Assembly (NCBI GenBank): GCA_016840315.1
Contig: JAEOSO010000005.1
Coordinates: forward strand, 1-35,114
Reading direction: 5' to 3'
DNA from: Candidatus Borrarchaeota archaeon
GTDB taxonomy: Archaea; Asgardarchaeota; Sifarchaeia; Borrarchaeales; Borrarchaeaceae
Length of the DNA: 35,114 nt
Positions 34,092 through 35,114 of this stretch are shown piece after piece. A program made the translations under genes and the position numbers. Every line of letters begins with the position of its first letter. Position 1 is the first letter of the stretch. The notes beneath the pieces are model-generated. The model was not told the DNA's origin, made no database searches, and saw only the letters and a program-made list of their open reading frames with translations.

Positions 34092-34436
34092 GATCGTCAA
34101 CTACCCCACCCAAAGGGTAGGGGCTTGTTCAAAACACAAGTCCCTTAGTTGATTAGAGGGCTTCTCAGGTATGTGAGATGCAGTAGTTGTTTAGGTTATG
34201 ACACCCTGGGGTGTTCCACTAGCCCCCTGCTCTGTCGTCGGTGGTTAAAAGTTCTGAGGGGTAGGAACGGTGCTGCCGATGTAAAAAGCCTTTACAACAG
34301 CCTCGAAGTGGACTTACGCCTTGGTGTTGGGCGGACGGGACTTGCGAGTTCCCGTTATTACAACACCACAATGTCTCTATTAAGAAAAGAACCGCAATTC
34401 CTCTCCCCGCTAAAGCTGGGGAGTTCCTTGCGGTGG
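34092..34436 (+). mobile_element. non-autonomous IS200/IS605-like element (MITE/PATE type)
   Basis: About 345 bases bounded by two subterminal hairpins. The left hairpin CCCCACCC-AAA-GGGT(A)GGGG occupies 34104-34123 inside GTCAACTACCCC. The right one has an outer stem ACCGCAA/TTGCGGT (34391-34397 with 34428-34434) and an inner stem CTCCCCGC/GC(T)GGGGAG. Both ends are of the IS200/IS605 kind and there is no transposase or TnpB frame. The interior is G-rich compared with the surrounding AT-rich DNA, which suggests it came with the element; it may be a former noncoding guide-RNA/3' segment of a TnpB-type element (inference). A 107-codon open frame across it (34149-34469) runs through both stems and is not a gene. 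Confidence 0.6.
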
Positions 34437-34461
34437 AATTGTAGAGTTGTGAGGGTTAGTT

Positions 34462-35114
34462 TTGAGTGAAAAACCTAAAGTCTTTGTTTCTCGTATAATC
34501 CCAAAGCCAGCTTTAGATATGATCGATGTTGAGTGTGAGATGGAACTTAATGAAAGTGATATTCCTCTTACACAGGCAGAGTTTATAGAAAAAATGAAAG
34601 GTCTCGACGGACTTGTCTGTTTACTAACAGATGCTATCAATCGTGACATTTTACAAACGGTGAAAGATGCAAATCCAAATCTCAAAGTAGTTAGTAATGT
34701 AGCTGTGGGCTATAATAACATAGACTGGAAAGCAGCGACAGAGTTAGGTATAGCAGTAACTAATACACCTGGTGTTTTAGATGACACGACTGCGGACTTT
34801 ACATGGGCAATTATTATGGCCGTGGCGCGGAGAGTGGTAGAAGCTGATAAGTATTTCCGTAAAAAGACATGGAAGGGCTGGGGAATCATGCAATTTCTTG
34901 GTTCTGATGTTTACGGAAAAACGCTGGGTATCGTAGGAGTTGGACGTATCGGACGTGTCGTTGCGAAAAGAGCGCAGGGATTTGACATGAAAGTTCTTTA
35001 CACTGATGTTATACGGTTCGAGGATCTAGAAAAAGAATTTGGAATCCAATATGTGGACAAAGAGACGCTTCTCAGAGAAAGTGACTATGTGACGTTGCAT
35101 GTTCCATTGCTTCC
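34462..35114 (+). CDS. D-2-hydroxyacid dehydrogenase, glyoxylate-reductase-like (partial, runs off window)
   Basis: 217 complete codons from a TTG start with GAGGG about seven bases upstream; the end lies beyond the window. N-terminal catalytic part begins KPKVFVSRIIPKPALDMID. GLVCLLTDAINRDIL and VVSNVAVGYNNIDWKAATEL follow, then NTPGVLDDTTADFTWAIIMA, typical of glyoxylate/hydroxypyruvate reductases. The NAD(P)-binding Rossmann motif is GKTLGIVGVGRIGRVVAKRA, followed by the loop DVIRFEDLEKEF and the start of the substrate/helix region. It should reduce glyoxylate or a similar 2-keto acid using NAD(P)H. The IS200/IS605-like element ends about 25 bases upstream of the start, so it may have altered this promoter. 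Confidence 0.88.
   Translation, partial: MSEKPKVFVSRIIPKPALDMIDVECEMELNESDIPLTQAEFIEKMKGLDGLVCLLTDAINRDILQTVKDANPNLKVVSNVAVGYNNIDWKAATELGIAVTNTPGVLDDTTADFTWAIIMAVARRVVEADKYFRKKTWKGWGIMQFLGSDVYGKTLGIVGVGRIGRVVAKRAQGFDMKVLYTDVIRFEDLEKEFGIQYVDKETLLRESDYVTLHVPLL

Noticed and set aside
34149-34469. 107-codon open frame in the mobile element
   Set aside because: It crosses the terminal hairpin structures, has no ribosome site and overlaps the start of the reductase gene.
1-35114. tRNA, rRNA or CRISPR array
   Set aside because: I checked the gaps between genes and saw no cloverleaf-compatible sequence, rRNA segment or regularly spaced repeats.

Overview
The window reads as archaeal, and most probably as an Asgard-type archaeon (inference). 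The evidence is: ATG/GTG/TTG starts with GGAGG- or GGTGA-type Shine-Dalgarno sites, AT-rich TATA-like promoters, an eL13 ribosomal protein, PDCD5, a Roadblock/LC7 protein, a stand-alone JAMM protease, a dolichol-phosphate mannosyltransferase-like enzyme, a box C/D sRNA and a selenocysteine gene with an archaeal SECIS hairpin. No tRNA, rRNA or CRISPR array was seen.

Left part (1-9.4 kb): an ABC importer operon (fused permease plus two ATPases whose active-site defects are complementary), a DUF47/PhoU-like protein, an AIR-synthase-related enzyme, an enlarged eL13 protein with two helix-hairpin-helix modules, a winged-helix protein and a three-gene set (HTH-nuclease, unknown, coiled-coil/HTH).

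Middle (9.4-24.2 kb): mostly single-gene units. They include a membrane-anchored surface protein, Roadblock protein, GNAT acetyltransferase, PDCD5 convergent with a histone-deacetylase-like enzyme, small zinc-ribbon proteins, a JAMM protease, a nucleotidyltransferase-like protein, a metallophosphoesterase, an APC permease, a GTPase with Leu at the Gln61-like position and a C-terminal HTH, a DPM1-like glycosyltransferase with a methyltransferase, and a box C/D sRNA at about 24.15 kb.

Right part (24.2-35.1 kb): a redox cluster on the minus strand, in the order GlcD-like FAD oxidase, HdrD-like protein, tandem HdrA-HdrA-MvhD fusion, GcvH-like lipoyl protein, HdrC, HdrB, kynureninase. The fusion looks like three broken ORFs, but they share one frame and are separated only by two UGA codons. 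Each UGA falls where the family has a conserved cysteine (U68 and U1092 of 1164 residues). Eleven bases after the final stop lies a hairpin with the archaeal SECIS signature (GAAA opposite A, CCC/GGG cap). Its base also carries an ATGA/GGAC non-Watson-Crick quartet like the eukaryotic SECIS core. This is the main discovery of the window: a double-selenocysteine, probably electron-bifurcating, Hdr complex tied to 2-hydroxyacid oxidation and to a lipoyl carrier.

The right end has a roughly 345-bp non-autonomous IS200/IS605-like element and then the start of a D-2-hydroxyacid dehydrogenase (glyoxylate-reductase-like), which runs off the window. Together with GlcD-HdrD it suggests a glycolate/lactate/glyoxylate redox theme.
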